From contig NZ_KB912942.1 in NCBI RefSeq assembly GCF_000383915.1, forward strand, positions 7,258,388 to 7,322,387: 64,000 nucleotides of DNA, given 5' to 3'. The DNA comes from Amycolatopsis benzoatilytica AK 16/65. GTDB taxonomy: Bacteria > Actinomycetota > Actinomycetes > Mycobacteriales > Pseudonocardiaceae. Below the pieces are notes generated by a model. That model was not told where the DNA came from. It worked only from the letters and a program-made list of their open reading frames with translations, and made no database searches. Shown one piece after another: positions 63,102 to 64,000 of this stretch (its first letter is position 1; every line of letters begins with the position of its first letter). The translations under genes and the position numbers were made by a program.

Positions 63102-64000
63102 ATGGCGCGAGCGGTCGGCATCGACCTCGGCACGACCAACTCGGTCGTCGCCGTCCTTGAGGGCGGCGAGCCGACGGTCATCGCCAACTCGGAAGGCTCC
63201 CGTACCACCCCGTCCATCGTGGCCTTCGCCAAGAACGGCGAAGTGCTCACCGGTCAGCCGGCCAAGAACCAGGCCGTCACGAACGTCGACCGCACCATCC
63301 GGTCCGTGAAGCGGCACATCGGCACCGACTGGAAGACCGAGATCGACGGCAAGGGCTACACGCCGCAGGAGATCAGCGCGCGTGTGCTGATGAAGCTCAA
63401 GCGCGACGCCGAGGCGTACCTGGGCGAGGAGATCACCGACGCGGTGATCACCGTTCCGGCGTACTTCGAGGACGCGCAGCGCCAGGCCACCAAGGAAGCC
63501 GGCCAGATCGCCGGCCTCAACGTGCTCCGGATCGTGAACGAGCCGACCGCGGCCGCGCTGGCCTACGGCCTGGACAAGGGCGAGAAGGAACAGACCATCC
63601 TGGTCTTCGACCTCGGCGGCGGCACGTTCGACGTGTCCCTGCTGGAGATCGGCGAGGGCGTCGTCGAGGTCCGCGCGACCTCCGGTGACAACCATCTCGG
63701 CGGCGACGACTGGGACGAGCGCATCGTCACCTGGCTGGTCGACAAGTTCAAGGCCGCCAACGGCATTGACCTGACCAAGGACAAGATGGCGCTGCAGCGC
63801 ATCCGCGAGGCGGCGGAGAAGGCGAAGATCGAGCTGTCCAGCTCCAACTCCGCCAGCATCAACCTGCCCTACATCACGGTGGACGCGGACAAGAACCCGC
63901 TGTTCCTCGACGAGACGCTGTCCCGCGCCGAGTTCCAGAAGATCACCTCGGACCTGCTCGAGCGCACCCGCCAGCCGTTCAACAACGTCATCCGGGACGC
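63102..64000 (+). CDS. dnaK: Chaperone DnaK (5' part, runs off the right edge)
   Basis: The first 299 codons of DnaK from ATG at 63102, with GAGAGGAAG upstream. [56 protein letters not shown] and [20 protein letters not shown] are the HSP70 ATPase signatures. It folds proteins with DnaJ and GrpE, whose genes would be expected downstream outside the window. The HAIR element implies HspR control. Confidence 0.97.
   Translation, partial: MARAVGIDLGTTNSVVAVLEGGEPTVIANSEGSRTTPSIVAFAKNGEVLTGQPAKNQAVTNVDRTIRSVKRHIGTDWKTEIDGKGYTPQEISARVLMKLKRDAEAYLGEEITDAVITVPAYFEDAQRQATKEAGQIAGLNVLRIVNEPTAAALAYGLDKGEKEQTILVFDLGGGTFDVSLLEIGEGVVEVRATSGDNHLGGDDWDERIVTWLVDKFKAANGIDLTKDKMALQRIREAAEKAKIELSSSNSASINLPYITVDADKNPLFLDETLSRAEFQKITSDLLERTRQPFNNVIRD

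Overview
The window is high-GC DNA from a Pseudonocardiales-type actinobacterium, most like Amycolatopsis. The evidence is a strong G/C third-position bias, GTG and TTG starts, many GTGA/ATGA/TGATG start-stop overlaps, EspG and DUF3558 proteins, a FadE5-type acyl-CoA dehydrogenase, an EtfD-type Fe-S reductase, an actinobacterial Dcd and a dnaK promoter with a HAIR-like element. This is inference from gene content; no database was consulted.

Positions 1-7.9 kb form a defence island with visibly lower GC. A leftward operon encodes a Z1-domain helicase-like ATPase, a DUF4420 PD-(D/E)XK nuclease-like protein and a MORC/MutL-like GHKL ATPase that runs off the left edge. Divergent from it is a cytosine-C5 methyltransferase gene. 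It converges on a second C5 methyltransferase that follows a vsr mismatch endonuclease. This matches the MORC/Z1 restriction systems and the Mza (MutL-Z1-DUF-AIPR) antiviral family; the expected AIPR partner would lie beyond position 1.

7.9-25.2 kb is housekeeping and transport: fxsA, a small P-loop kinase, an ABC pair, a TetR-controlled ABC exporter, the bkdABC branched-chain 2-oxoacid dehydrogenase operon, an M20 peptidase, an ATP-grasp/alpha-E/transglutaminase operon and a glutamate-type ABC importer. The bkdC linker carries a double palindromic repeat.

25.2-47.1 kb holds an ESX-accessory operon (orphan hypothetical, DUF3558 lipoprotein, Gly-rich PPE-like protein, EspG), a large membrane protein with beta-helix-like repeats, a thioredoxin-NHL fusion, a GroES-like protein, VanW and VanZ family proteins, a secreted 5'-nucleotidase, a Mug glycosylase, a LuxR-type regulator, fadE5, a GlsB-type membrane protein, two tandem acidic paralogues and an amino-acid permease.

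47.1-64 kb holds tRNA-Gly(CCC), an MpaB-family oxygenase, dcd, an 1803-residue DUF11-repeat surface protein, a CAP-domain protein, a CDF transporter, etfD, an SMR/TetR pair, a PEBP protein, a DUF4097 protein, a decayed alpha/beta-hydrolase and the start of dnaK.

Two regulatory patterns stand out. The operator TTACYNNNNRGTAA occurs twice before fadE5 and once before etfD, linking an acyl-CoA dehydrogenase to its likely electron acceptor. At least ten genes have a TANNNT box only 6-8 bases before the start codon, the signature of leaderless transcripts.
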